From Erysipelotrichaceae bacterium (GTDB taxonomy: Bacteria; Bacillota_I; Bacilli_A; Erysipelotrichales; Erysipelotrichaceae): a DNA stretch of 30,407 nt. The stretch lies in the NCBI GenBank assembly GCA_017620435.1, contig JAFZQL010000220.1:1-30407 (forward strand), in the 5' to 3' direction. The position numbers and the translations under genes are program-made. Under the pieces are notes generated by a model. The model was given only the letters and a program-made list of their open reading frames with translations. It had not been told where the DNA came from and did no database searches. Positions 18,301 to 24,722 of this stretch are shown here, piece after piece (the stretch's first letter is position 1; each line of letters starts with the position of its first letter).

Positions 18301-18974
18301 TTGTGCTGCTTATTGAAGATGTCTATATCCTGCTTTCTTATCAGGAATCCTATGCAGAGATGCTTCTAAAACTGATCAAAAGAAGCAAGGACAGACATTT
18401 CAACATCATCTGTTTAAGTGAAAGCGTGCAGATCAGTTATAAACTGATGTGTGCATTTACCGATAAGGTTCTGATCGAGACAAGTGATCTGAATGATGTC
18501 GGCTACTTTTTTGCGATGCGCAGCAGATATAAGGGAAGTAGTTTCTATTTTGATGATGAACCGAAAACCTTTATTCCGGTTAAAGAAGAAGACTTTGTCT
18601 CCGGAGAAAAGTCTTCAGATGCCATAGTAAAACAGATACCGGCTGCGGTAAAACCGGCTGTCTCGGGAAAAGAGATCCTTCTTGGCTATGATCTGTCAAG
18701 CAGAGAAAGAGTCTTCACTGATCGGAAGATCACGGTCGTATCTTATGACGAGAATCTTCTGCAGAGGTATTCATTGGCTTATGAAGATCGAATAAGAACG
18801 ACAGTCTATGACCGCAATCTATCTAAAACCAATGAAGAATATCTGTGGCTTGGCCCCGGAGCGATCAGCCAGAGGCTGTTTGTATACGGCCGCAGCGAGG
18901 ATCTGGATGATACCCTGGGAGTCTATGTAAGTAGGGGAAAAACAATTGTATTGAGGTGCCTGGATGAATCATGA
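15357..18974 (+). CDS. essC: EssC-like FtsK/SpoIIIE-type ATPase, shortened, one intact P-loop
   Basis: A 1205-residue motor of type VIIb secretion type. Residues 1-165 resemble the paired FHA-like N-terminus of EssC. Two membrane segments lie at about 229-246 and 253-276, then a linker domain. The FtsK-like ATPase has Walker A GSTGSGKS (603-610, K609) and Walker B LLIVVDE (718-724), plus ATQKPSG and an IDYKGGGIKE segment. A second ATPase-like domain (about 900-1080) has NLLICSSRKEE where a P-loop should be, but keeps LLIEDV. The last 110 residues look like a truncated third domain. EssC proteins are usually close to 1,500 residues with three ATPase domains. GAAGGA precedes the ATG, which overlaps the lipoprotein stop. 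Confidence 0.9.
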   Translation: MFLIIQDSFSFYRYYPDLEDKISYKGILIYRNGGCRYISLKENYYFSDRSKIKKLEPIHYEIFSDHSCIQLHLYVYEDDSEIESYGIYENRNFIIAASDKASIRTYDPYLSDHYFYLKEGELKSSFPFSINGMQYTGNELNEGDTIDLLGFRMIYFKDFLYINHFMCEIRIPPYQLRQQIVEYPLLSHPPDFYLPETVKEPLFEDIKEFSHNRNRSNQEIYKTLLTNTVMSAAIASMAYLNYIGNSGNIRERSILVYLITPVSMAVTGVLFPLMFNLYEKRKDRKAYMSEKNRYLSYLEEYLARAEQTLKDYVHQAECHFFSVIGSVKMMFYATEKTDDYLTISLGKAPIEREITIKQSEDEQIERKLEQIRHVLCHIEDFPVFLDLKESKVVTVISKKEDRPDLFKRYLLEVSFKHRPDEIHVAIYCKDMSIIDDCYSLPHLFYGKKRMTLNHFRQIQEMDRTGFDRPLILFLYENCSYEFSNPNIRVLYFTDHHDIYKKSDTVIEYLHSKAFIHRTSRTYFSFISEKADYQKLFHHLGRIAESSGETENYSFSRMFRDHDIKRSYQENDRKLRADFSYSNGRIIDFDLHENGSGPHGLIGGSTGSGKSELIISMLLSLCVRYSPEYLNIILIDYKGGGIKESLSCAGTAIPHIIASVSNLENHAFERLVMAIKNECIDRQRIFKDISSITGVSVMNIDDYLDCDHQACGFRAMAHLLIVVDEFAELKKEHSDQIRELISLSRIGRSLGVHLILATQKPSGNISEEIWSNSRFKISLKVYEEKDSMDIIKSKEAAYLSDAGSFLLRVDDSLTRGKSVYAKNDIAGNDPIEVCLLDNVLDKARVYKKQNGSYMSEASYYCKKIIEICEELNVFPKQMDFLAHEPLKRIPMTDGNIHLGESDDYLNNSRILLKYSCRSNLLICSSRKEEINGILNALRDNQRRTVVIGRREYLNSVISDSLLYEQEDDIGYLFSYLLKHDEDIVLLIEDVYILLSYQESYAEMLLKLIKRSKDRHFNIICLSESVQISYKLMCAFTDKVLIETSDLNDVGYFFAMRSRYKGSSFYFDDEPKTFIPVKEEDFVSGEKSSDAIVKQIPAAVKPAVSGKEILLGYDLSSRERVFTDRKITVVSYDENLLQRYSLAYEDRIRTTVYDRNLSKTNEEYLWLGPGAISQRLFVYGRSEDLDDTLGVYVSRGKTIVLRCLDES

Positions 18975-19200
18975 AATAAAGATCCGTTTCAGGATCGTAA
19001 AAAACCGTCATGTGATTGAGGTACTGTTTGATGAACGGCTGAGCTTTCATGAAAATTTCCGGATATTGAATGAAATCTGTAATGAAAATCTTGCGGATGT
19101 CCGGGTCTATGATCCTATGAAAAGGATATTTCTGGACAGAGATGTTCCGTTAAGCACGTTCTCGTTTCAGTATTTCGTGTCTTTTTATTTATTCAACTGA
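18964..19200 (+). CDS. Small EsaB/YukD-like ubiquitin-fold candidate
   Basis: A 78-residue protein whose ATG overlaps the end of essC by 11 bp, with GAGGTG as ribosome binding site inside essC. Length, the beta-strand-like start IKIRFRIVKNRHVIEVLF, a central helix, and a short strand pair ending in a hydrophobic tail all fit the YukD/EsaB family, which is ubiquitin-like and regulates or supports type VII secretion in Bacillota. Sequence similarity to known members is weak by eye, so the call depends on size and position. Its last 16 bp overlap the 3' end of the convergent metallophosphoesterase gene. Confidence 0.6.
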   Translation: MNHEIKIRFRIVKNRHVIEVLFDERLSFHENFRILNEICNENLADVRVYDPMKRIFLDRDVPLSTFSFQYFVSFYLFN

Positions 19201-20027
19201 CCGGACGGCTTCAGTGTATAGAATACGATCTCCGCATCAGCCCAGAGACGCGCATCACTGTTTCTTCTGCCGATGCCGTTGGTAATGTCCAGGATCTTTC
19301 CGTCTTTTACGGTTTTCCCATGATAATACTGCTGACACCCGTAATCTCTGTGCAGCAGATTGACAAGAGGGAAATAGATCTGTCCGCCCAGAGAATGACC
19401 GGCCAGACATAGATCGACGCTGCAGCTGTTCAGCTGTGAAAACAGATCCGGATAGTGTGAAACAGAGATGGAATAATGGATCTCATCGTTCAGCAGATCC
19501 GCATACTGCGGTTTTTCCTGCGCAAAAGGATCGATACCGGTCAGAATAATATGATCGGCATCAGGTCCGATCATTCGGTTTTCGTTGCTTAAGAGAATAA
19601 ATCCTGAATCATCATAGATCTCACGGAGTATCGATTCATTGTTCCGGTCATGGTCTCCTTTGACCGCATATTTACCATAACGGGAATCGATCGATGAAAG
19701 AAATTCTTTTAACTGCTCAATCATTTCGGGTGTGATGTCATCTTCATCCGTATCAATCAGATCCCCGCCAAAGATCACCAGATCTGGTCTGTAGGCATTT
19801 ACTGTTTCAAGAACTCTATTCAGATCTTTTTCATCAATAAAAGAACCGTAACAGATGTCGGAGAAAAAGGCGATCAGAAAACCATCCAGATCTCCATCAA
19901 TCTTATCGCTGCAGACTGTTTCTTCCCGAATCTTCAGCTGTTTCGTATTGACTGCCTTTGCATTATAGATGGTCAGCAGAATAACGCAAAGAACAGCCAT
20001 GGAAATCAACGCAATCTTTTTGAACAT
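19185..20027 (-). CDS. Membrane-anchored calcineurin-like metallophosphoesterase with altered active site
   Basis: A 280-residue protein with one N-terminal membrane segment (about 5-22) and a YkuE-like phosphoesterase domain facing outward. Block motifs are present in order but modified: the DxH block reads D57-I-C59, the GDxxD block is intact (GGDLID, D89 and D92), GNHD reads GDHD (D125, H126), the mid-domain H191 is kept, and GHTHGGQ reads GHSLGGQ (H211 kept, L213 in place of histidine). Both histidines of metal site 1 are thus lost while site 2 looks largely complete. No Shine-Dalgarno precedes the ATG; a TATAAT sits exactly six bases upstream. The gene is transcribed towards the type VII-like locus and overlaps its last gene. 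Confidence 0.85.
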   Translation of the reverse strand: MFKKIALISMAVLCVILLTIYNAKAVNTKQLKIREETVCSDKIDGDLDGFLIAFFSDICYGSFIDEKDLNRVLETVNAYRPDLVIFGGDLIDTDEDDITPEMIEQLKEFLSSIDSRYGKYAVKGDHDRNNESILREIYDDSGFILLSNENRMIGPDADHIILTGIDPFAQEKPQYADLLNDEIHYSISVSHYPDLFSQLNSCSVDLCLAGHSLGGQIYFPLVNLLHRDYGCQQYYHGKTVKDGKILDITNGIGRRNSDARLWADAEIVFYTLKPSGQLNK

Positions 20028-20033
20028 ATCAAT

Positions 20034-20039
20034 ATTATA
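20034..20039 (-). promoter_or_regulatory. -10 hexamer positioned for a leaderless metallophosphoesterase mRNA
   Basis: On the minus strand TATAAT is followed by attgat and then the ATG at 20027. The six-base gap matches the trmB and DUF4015 gene starts. No ribosome binding site is present. No good -35 hexamer is seen at the normal distance. Confidence 0.5.
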
Positions 20040-20099
20040 ACTTATTTGAAATCACATAATTTTACACAATTAAAACATAATATTTCTATAGCATTTTTG

Positions 20100-20220
20100 T
20101 ATTATGATGATGCAAGGAAGTGAGGCCTTGCCGATACTAGCCCCCAAAATCAGTTGTATCGTATATATTTATCCCCTTAAATAAACAAAAAAGAAAAGCC
20201 CTGTCATACAAGGGCTTTTC
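20100..20220 (+). ncRNA. Possible short structured transcript in the divergent gap
   Basis: A -10-like TATTAT (20100-20105) would start transcription near G20112. That base opens a perfect hairpin GCAAGG/CCTTGC (20112-20117 / 20126-20131). The next base opens a second stem CGATAC/GTATCG (20132-20137 / 20156-20161) with an 18-base loop containing CCCCC. An AT-rich linker and a ten-pair terminator stem (20193-20220) follow. A 26-codon reading frame (20104-20184) overlaps it but has no ribosome binding site. I do not recognise a known riboswitch or sRNA family. No clear -35 is visible. Confidence 0.35.
20193..20220 (+). terminator. Terminator hairpin before the DUF4015 gene, readable in both directions
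   Basis: GAAAAGCCCT (20193-20202) pairs with AGGGCTTTTC (20211-20220) around an eight-base loop. On the plus strand the tail is TTTTCTC; on the minus strand it is the better TTTTCTTTTTT. It lies between two divergent genes, so on the plus strand it can only end a transcript begun in the gap. Confidence 0.75.
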
Positions 20221-20223
20221 TCA

Positions 20224-20232
20224 TGTTAGAAT
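20224..20232 (+). promoter_or_regulatory. Extended -10 positioned for a leaderless DUF4015 mRNA
   Basis: TGTTAGAAT matches an extended -10 (TGnTAnAAT). Its last base is followed by six bases and then the ATG at 20239. There is no Shine-Dalgarno. The -35 position falls inside the terminator hairpin, where no consensus is seen, as expected for an extended -10 promoter. Confidence 0.55.
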
Positions 20233-20238
20233 TAGTTT

Positions 20239-21852
20239 ATGAAAAAGAAAAAGAAGAAAAAGACGAAACTGCTTGTTATTCTATTCGTTCTTCTGCTGGC
20301 TGCCGCTGGCTGTCTGGCTTTTCTTATTTATACAGATAAACAGAACAATATGACAAGTCCGTACTATCTGGCGAATGATGCACAGACCGTTACCGTAAAG
20401 GACAAGGAAGGAAATGAACTATCTTTGCCTAGAGGCACTATGGTTGAGATCAAGAAGAAGAGAGCGACGATAGACGACATAGAATACTGTCAGTTTACAT
20501 ATAACGATACCCTTTACTATATCCAGGAAAGATATCTGGAAGAGGACAGAAGTCTTTGCGTCAAAGAGAAAGAACTGGTAGCCCTAAGGGATCATGTTCT
20601 AAGCGAAGAAGCAGGGGATTATCATATTGCCGGATGGGTGAAGAAAAAACAGGATCTAACGGTTACCGGATATCATCAGCTGCTGGATGACGGGACTGTT
20701 GATTATTATCATGTGAACAATACAGGATACATTCCGGGCAGATATGTCTCTCAGGAATACTACGAGACAGCTTATGATTCAAGCATCTATGCCGACTGTT
20801 ACTATGGTCAGGGAGGAAGTCCGGAACTGATCGACTACTATCCAAGAGAAGAGTTCTCGCCGAAGAAACAGATGCCCGAGATCGTGAAGGCTTTATATAT
20901 CAACGCGGAAGCGATCGTAGATGCCGATGCATATATTGAACTTGCGAATGCCACATCCGGGATTAATGCCTTTGTCGTTGACATCAAAGACTGCTATATC
21001 GATACGCAGCTGGCTTACGATTCTCCGACTGCAAAAATCTATGCCCCTTCGACTTCCAATATTCCGAACAGTTACACGACATATCGGGAAAACATCGGAA
21101 AACTGAAGGATGCCGGATATTATGTGATCGGCCGTATCACCGCGTTTAAGGATGACGCTTTTGCGCTAGACAATCCTGATGAAGCGCTTCTTTATGACGG
21201 ACGTCTGTACAATTACGGATCGGTAAAATGGCCTAGCATTTATTCCCGTAAGATGTGGGAGTACGATCTTGCACTGGCAATAGAGGCGGTTACGGAAATG
21301 GGTTTCGACGAGATCCAGTTCGATTACGTCAGACTGCCTGAGGATGTTGAAGATGTGGATTTAAGAAATGCCTACGATGAGACAAGGGGACAGGCGGTAA
21401 GCAATTTCCTGCGTTACGCCAGCGAGATCCTTCATCAGTACGGTGTTTATGTTTCGGCTGATGTATTCGGTGAAACAAGCGGCGATGATCCATATTCATT
21501 CTCCAGTTTTGTTTCTTACTACGGACAGTTCTGGCCGGCTATTTCCAACAGTGCGGATGCTGTCAGCTCCATGCCTTATCCGGACCATTTCTCCGCCTAT
21601 GCCTACGGTATCGCAGAACCATGGAGCGATCCGGGAGAACTGATGTATCTTTGGGGAAAAGCTACATACTATGCGCAGGAAAACACCTATGATCCGGGAA
21701 AATGTCGTACCTGGATACAGGCGCAGAATTCCGATGCCTACGATGTCATTTATGATGCATCATTCATAAAAGCGCAGATCGATGGTTTGAAATCCGCGGG
21801 TGTCATGGACGGATATATGACATGGAATGCTTCTTCCAGCTTAAGCAAGTAG
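20239..21852 (+). CDS. DUF4015 putative glycoside hydrolase, membrane-anchored
   Basis: A 537-residue exported protein. A lysine-rich start and a hydrophobic stretch (about 10-31) form a signal anchor. Residues about 40-160 look like two small beta domains, possibly SH3-like, judged by sequence character only. From about 220 the DUF4015 barrel begins (VKALYINAEAIVDADAYIEL), with INAFVVDIKD, GYYVIGRITAFKDD, MGFDEIQFDYVRLPED and VYVSADVFGETSGDD, ending near GYMTWNASSS. The family is predicted to be a GH-type TIM barrel; D and E residues in IQFDYVR and SADVFGE are likely catalytic-site candidates. The substrate is unknown, possibly a cell-surface polysaccharide. It has no ribosome binding site and is preceded by an extended -10 at leaderless spacing. 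Confidence 0.85.
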   Translation: MKKKKKKKTKLLVILFVLLLAAAGCLAFLIYTDKQNNMTSPYYLANDAQTVTVKDKEGNELSLPRGTMVEIKKKRATIDDIEYCQFTYNDTLYYIQERYLEEDRSLCVKEKELVALRDHVLSEEAGDYHIAGWVKKKQDLTVTGYHQLLDDGTVDYYHVNNTGYIPGRYVSQEYYETAYDSSIYADCYYGQGGSPELIDYYPREEFSPKKQMPEIVKALYINAEAIVDADAYIELANATSGINAFVVDIKDCYIDTQLAYDSPTAKIYAPSTSNIPNSYTTYRENIGKLKDAGYYVIGRITAFKDDAFALDNPDEALLYDGRLYNYGSVKWPSIYSRKMWEYDLALAIEAVTEMGFDEIQFDYVRLPEDVEDVDLRNAYDETRGQAVSNFLRYASEILHQYGVYVSADVFGETSGDDPYSFSSFVSYYGQFWPAISNSADAVSSMPYPDHFSAYAYGIAEPWSDPGELMYLWGKATYYAQENTYDPGKCRTWIQAQNSDAYDVIYDASFIKAQIDGLKSAGVMDGYMTWNASSSLSK

Positions 21853-21875
21853 TGGCAGTATTGTGATGTGCTGGA

Positions 21876-22397
21876 TTAACGTTTCCTGATGATATAAGTA
21901 ACAGGTGAATCGATTTTATTCTGTGAATAGGTTTCAGTGATCTGAAACCTGTTTTTTCTGATATAGCCGTCCAGCAGATAGAATTCATCTTTTCCGCCCC
22001 TGTGGCCAAGATAAAAAGTAATGACGATATATCCGTTTTCTTCCAGAAGTTCGTAGGCTTTCTGAAAAGCGAGCAGAGTATCATCGGCCTTGCTGGGAGT
22101 CGTTTCTTCACTGTGAGGAAGATATCCGAGATTGAAGATGAAAAGCCTGACCTTTCTGTTCACATATCTGTCGACATTGACGTGGCTGTCATGAATCAGG
22201 GCAACGTTGTTTCTTTCTTTGATCCGTTCTTTTGTCCGTCTGATCGCTTCGGCTGAAATATCGAAGGCGATCACTTCTTTTGAAAGTTCAGAAAGAAAAA
22301 GCGTATCGTTTCCGTTTCCGGCCGTCATGTCGACGGTCAGATCTTCGGGATGGATCAGCGATCTGATGTATTTATGTACAAACGTATTGTTATTCAT
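21876..22397 (-). CDS. mnmM: YtqB/MnmM tRNA mnm5(s2)U methyltransferase
   Basis: A 173-residue class I SAM methyltransferase. The SAM motif VDMTAGNGNDTLFL and the later FNLGYLPHSE and ITFYLGHRGG segments are characteristic of the YtqB family (formerly rRNA_methylase). B. subtilis YtqB was shown to methylate 5-aminomethyl-2-thiouridine at the tRNA wobble position and was renamed MnmM. It overlaps the end of mnmL by 8 bp, so the two are translated together. The 3' end faces the DUF4015 gene across a 23 bp gap with no clear terminator. Confidence 0.88.
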   Translation of the reverse strand: MNNNTFVHKYIRSLIHPEDLTVDMTAGNGNDTLFLSELSKEVIAFDISAEAIRRTKERIKERNNVALIHDSHVNVDRYVNRKVRLFIFNLGYLPHSEETTPSKADDTLLAFQKAYELLEENGYIVITFYLGHRGGKDEFYLLDGYIRKNRFQITETYSQNKIDSPVTYIIRKR

Positions 22398-23331
22398 AGA
22401 ACTTGCCCTGCCAGGTATCCAGTTTACGCATCTGTTTATCGATGTCGTTCAGGATCGTCGTTTTCCTGATGAGCCAGAGCGGTTCGATGAGGTCCTCTGC
22501 GATAGGATCTCCGGTCAGCCTTTGACCGACGACTTCTTTTCGGAGATGTTCCAGCTGCCTGACGACCAGATCGATATACTGCTGTCTGCCGATGAGATCG
22601 TAATGATGCTCTTCATGCATTTCCGCCAGTTTTGTGTTTCTGATGATATGCAGCATGTGGATCTTGATCCCGTCAAAAGGAAGATGGCTGATGTCCTTTA
22701 CCGTCTTCAGCATGTCTTCTTCACTTTCAAAAGGCAAGCCGTTCATGACATGGACGCAGACCTTGATATTCGTCTTTTCCAGTCTGTACAGAGCATCTCT
22801 GAAATCCTGAAATGTATACTTCCGGTTGATGATCTCTCCGACGCTGTCGTTGGATGTCTGAAGGCCGATTTCCAGCCATACAGGCTTGATTGCCGTGATC
22901 TCATTCAGATAAGATACCGTTTCATCGTTCAGGCAGTCGCACCTGGTAGCGATGGCGATTTCAGCCACTTCTTTCATCTGTAGAAACGGTTCGATCATCT
23001 CTTTGATCCGTTTTAATGGTCCGTAGGTATTGGAAAAAGACTGAAAATAGGGGATATACATCCCGTTAGGCCATTTACGGTCCATAACCGCTTTATTGTT
23101 CCTGTACTGACTTAACAGGTCTTCCTTCAAAGAAAGATTGGAATCTCCGCTTCCCGCCTGCGAACAGAAAATGCATCCGCCGACGCCTTTGGAACCGTCG
23201 CGGTTCGGACAGGTAAAACCCGCATCCAGGATCACTTTAGAAACCTTGCACTGATAACGGGTCTTGAGATAGTAGTTGAATGTGTGATACCTCTTTTCGT
23301 TGAAGGTATACGGAAAATCCTGACTGTTCAT
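22390..23331 (-). CDS. mnmL: YtqA/MnmL radical SAM protein (TIGR01212 family)
   Basis: A 313-residue radical SAM enzyme. Cysteines C41, C53 and C56 in FTCPNRDG and GGCIFCS form the wide-spaced 4Fe-4S motif of the YtqA family, and GLQTSND and HVMNGLPFESEEDM are family segments. In Gram-positive bacteria lacking MnmC, YtqA (MnmL) with YtqB (MnmM) has been linked to the conversion of cmnm5U to mnm5U in tRNA; the overlapping pair here fits that pathway. A TAAAAT lies nine bases before the ATG on the minus strand, and no normal ribosome binding site is seen. It is divergent from the amidohydrolase gene. Confidence 0.88.
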   Translation of the reverse strand: MNSQDFPYTFNEKRYHTFNYYLKTRYQCKVSKVILDAGFTCPNRDGSKGVGGCIFCSQAGSGDSNLSLKEDLLSQYRNNKAVMDRKWPNGMYIPYFQSFSNTYGPLKRIKEMIEPFLQMKEVAEIAIATRCDCLNDETVSYLNEITAIKPVWLEIGLQTSNDSVGEIINRKYTFQDFRDALYRLEKTNIKVCVHVMNGLPFESEEDMLKTVKDISHLPFDGIKIHMLHIIRNTKLAEMHEEHHYDLIGRQQYIDLVVRQLEHLRKEVVGQRLTGDPIAEDLIEPLWLIRKTTILNDIDKQMRKLDTWQGKFYE

Positions 23332-23378
23332 CCTATGAACATTTTACCTTCTTTATCCTGTTTGGGACAACTTCAGTT

Positions 23379-23384
23379 TATAAT
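23379..23384 (+). promoter_or_regulatory. -10 element of the amidohydrolase gene
   Basis: TATAAT lies 20 bases before the ATG at 23405, with AAGAGGT as ribosome binding site in between. It sits in the 73 bp divergent gap shared with mnmL. No strong -35 is seen. Confidence 0.5.
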
Positions 23385-23404
23385 AGAGAAAAAGAGGTAA
23401 CACG

Positions 23405-24691
23405 ATGAAAAAAGTATATCGGAATGTCAATATCCTTGACGGAACAGAAGATATGAAACTGCAGGAAGGGATGAAAGTCACTGTAGAAGACGGAAAGATC
23501 CTTTCCATCTGCAAAGATGACGGATCAACGGAAGGGGAAGACCTTGGCGGAAGATATATGATCCCCGGTCTGATCAATCTGCACGTGCATCTTCCGGGAA
23601 ACGGTTTTCCGAAAAAGAAACAGAGCGATTCCAGGAAACTTGCAGGTCTGATCATGTCGAACGCCCTGCTGCGCGAAGTCGGAAAAAAGATCTGCAGCGG
23701 TTCCTTGAAAACGCAGCTGCTTTCAGGAACGACGACGATCAGAACGGTAGGCGGTCTGGGCCATATGGATTCTGATCTAAGAGATCAGATCAAGGCAGGA
23801 AAAACGATCGGACCGCGGGTGATCAGCAGCGACCAGGCGGTAACGGTTCCCGGCGGTCATATGGAAGGCAGTGTAGCTTATGGCGCAAAGGACGATCAGG
23901 ACTTCGTGAGATTCATCAAAGAGAATGTCGATTACGGTACAGACTGGATCAAGATCATGATTACCGGAGGTGTTCTGGATGCGAAGGTGAAAGGGGAACC
24001 GGGCGAGATGCGCATGTCTGAACAGCAGGTAAAGCTCTGCTGCGACACGGCACATCAGCTGGGCAAGAAAGTCTGCGCGCATGTGGAATCGCCGAAAGGC
24101 ATCGAAACGGCGCTGAAGTGCGGGGTCGATACGATCGAACACGGGGCAGCGATGGATGACAGACTGCTGAAAATGTTCAAGGACAGCGGCAGCGTGCTGG
24201 TATGCACACTGTCTCCGGCTGTTCCGCTGGCGAAATTCGATCCGTCCGTTACCGGAGGAAACGAGATACAAAGATATAATTCCGAAGTTCTTCTGGAAGG
24301 AATCGTTGAGGCGACCGGAAAATGTCTGAAAGAAGGCATCAAAGTCGGTCTGGGAACCGATACGGTTTGTCCGTTTATTACTCATTACGATATGTGGAGA
24401 GAACTGGAATATGTTCATTATCTCTGCAATATCGACCGCGGGACCTGTCTGTATCTGGCAACCTTGAACAATGCCGGAATCATCGGTCTGGATGGCGTGA
24501 CCGGCAGTATTGAAGAAGGAAAAGCGGCAGAATTTGTCATTACAGAAAAGAACCCGCTGGAGGGATTCGATACGATCAGGGAGCCGTACATGGTGGTATT
24601 TGGCGATAAGGAATACCGGAAGCCGAAAGTAAAGAAATCGCCTGTGGCAGAAGAATATCTTGACGGATATCTCAATACACTGAAGGCATAA
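23405..24691 (+). CDS. Metal-dependent amidohydrolase (imidazolonepropionase/Xaa-Pro dipeptidase-like group)
   Basis: A 428-residue member of the amidohydrolase superfamily, likely cytoplasmic and lacking a signal peptide. Metal ligands are visible in order: H60 and H62 in NLHVH, K183 in DWIKI (candidate carboxylated lysine), H226 in CAHVES, H246 in IEHG and D319 in GLGTDT. GGHMEG and the C-terminal ITEKNPLEGFDTIREPYMVV with flanking beta-sandwich are typical of the imidazolonepropionase-related group that includes proline dipeptidases and other amide hydrolases. The true substrate cannot be told from sequence. A good ribosome binding site precedes it, and a strong bidirectional terminator follows. 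It is probably monocistronic. Confidence 0.87.
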   Translation: MKKVYRNVNILDGTEDMKLQEGMKVTVEDGKILSICKDDGSTEGEDLGGRYMIPGLINLHVHLPGNGFPKKKQSDSRKLAGLIMSNALLREVGKKICSGSLKTQLLSGTTTIRTVGGLGHMDSDLRDQIKAGKTIGPRVISSDQAVTVPGGHMEGSVAYGAKDDQDFVRFIKENVDYGTDWIKIMITGGVLDAKVKGEPGEMRMSEQQVKLCCDTAHQLGKKVCAHVESPKGIETALKCGVDTIEHGAAMDDRLLKMFKDSGSVLVCTLSPAVPLAKFDPSVTGGNEIQRYNSEVLLEGIVEATGKCLKEGIKVGLGTDTVCPFITHYDMWRELEYVHYLCNIDRGTCLYLATLNNAGIIGLDGVTGSIEEGKAAEFVITEKNPLEGFDTIREPYMVVFGDKEYRKPKVKKSPVAEEYLDGYLNTLKA

Positions 24692-24692
24692 G

Positions 24693-24720
24693 AAAAGGAG
24701 CTCTGAGGAGCTCCTTTTTT
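24693..24720. terminator. Bidirectional terminator between convergent genes
   Basis: AAAAGGAGCTC (24693-24703) pairs perfectly with GAGCTCCTTTT (24708-24718) around a TGAG loop. It is flanked by T runs in both directions, so it can serve the amidohydrolase gene on plus and the MFS gene on minus. Confidence 0.93.
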
Positions 24721-24722
24721 AA

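Noticed and set aside
19185..20027. Metallophosphoesterase as part of the type VII-like system
   Set aside because: It is on the opposite strand with its own promoter-like site and converges on the operon. Adjacency alone does not support a shared function.
20104..20184. 26-codon peptide as a type I toxin or leader peptide
   Set aside because: No ribosome binding site, no membrane-helix pattern of known type I toxins, and the frame coincides with two hairpins that suggest RNA structure. It is kept only as an alternative under the RNA candidate.
22207..22983. A 258-codon open frame on the plus strand
   Set aside because: It is antisense to mnmM and mnmL, both of which have clear catalytic motifs. 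Its composition is that of a shadow frame.
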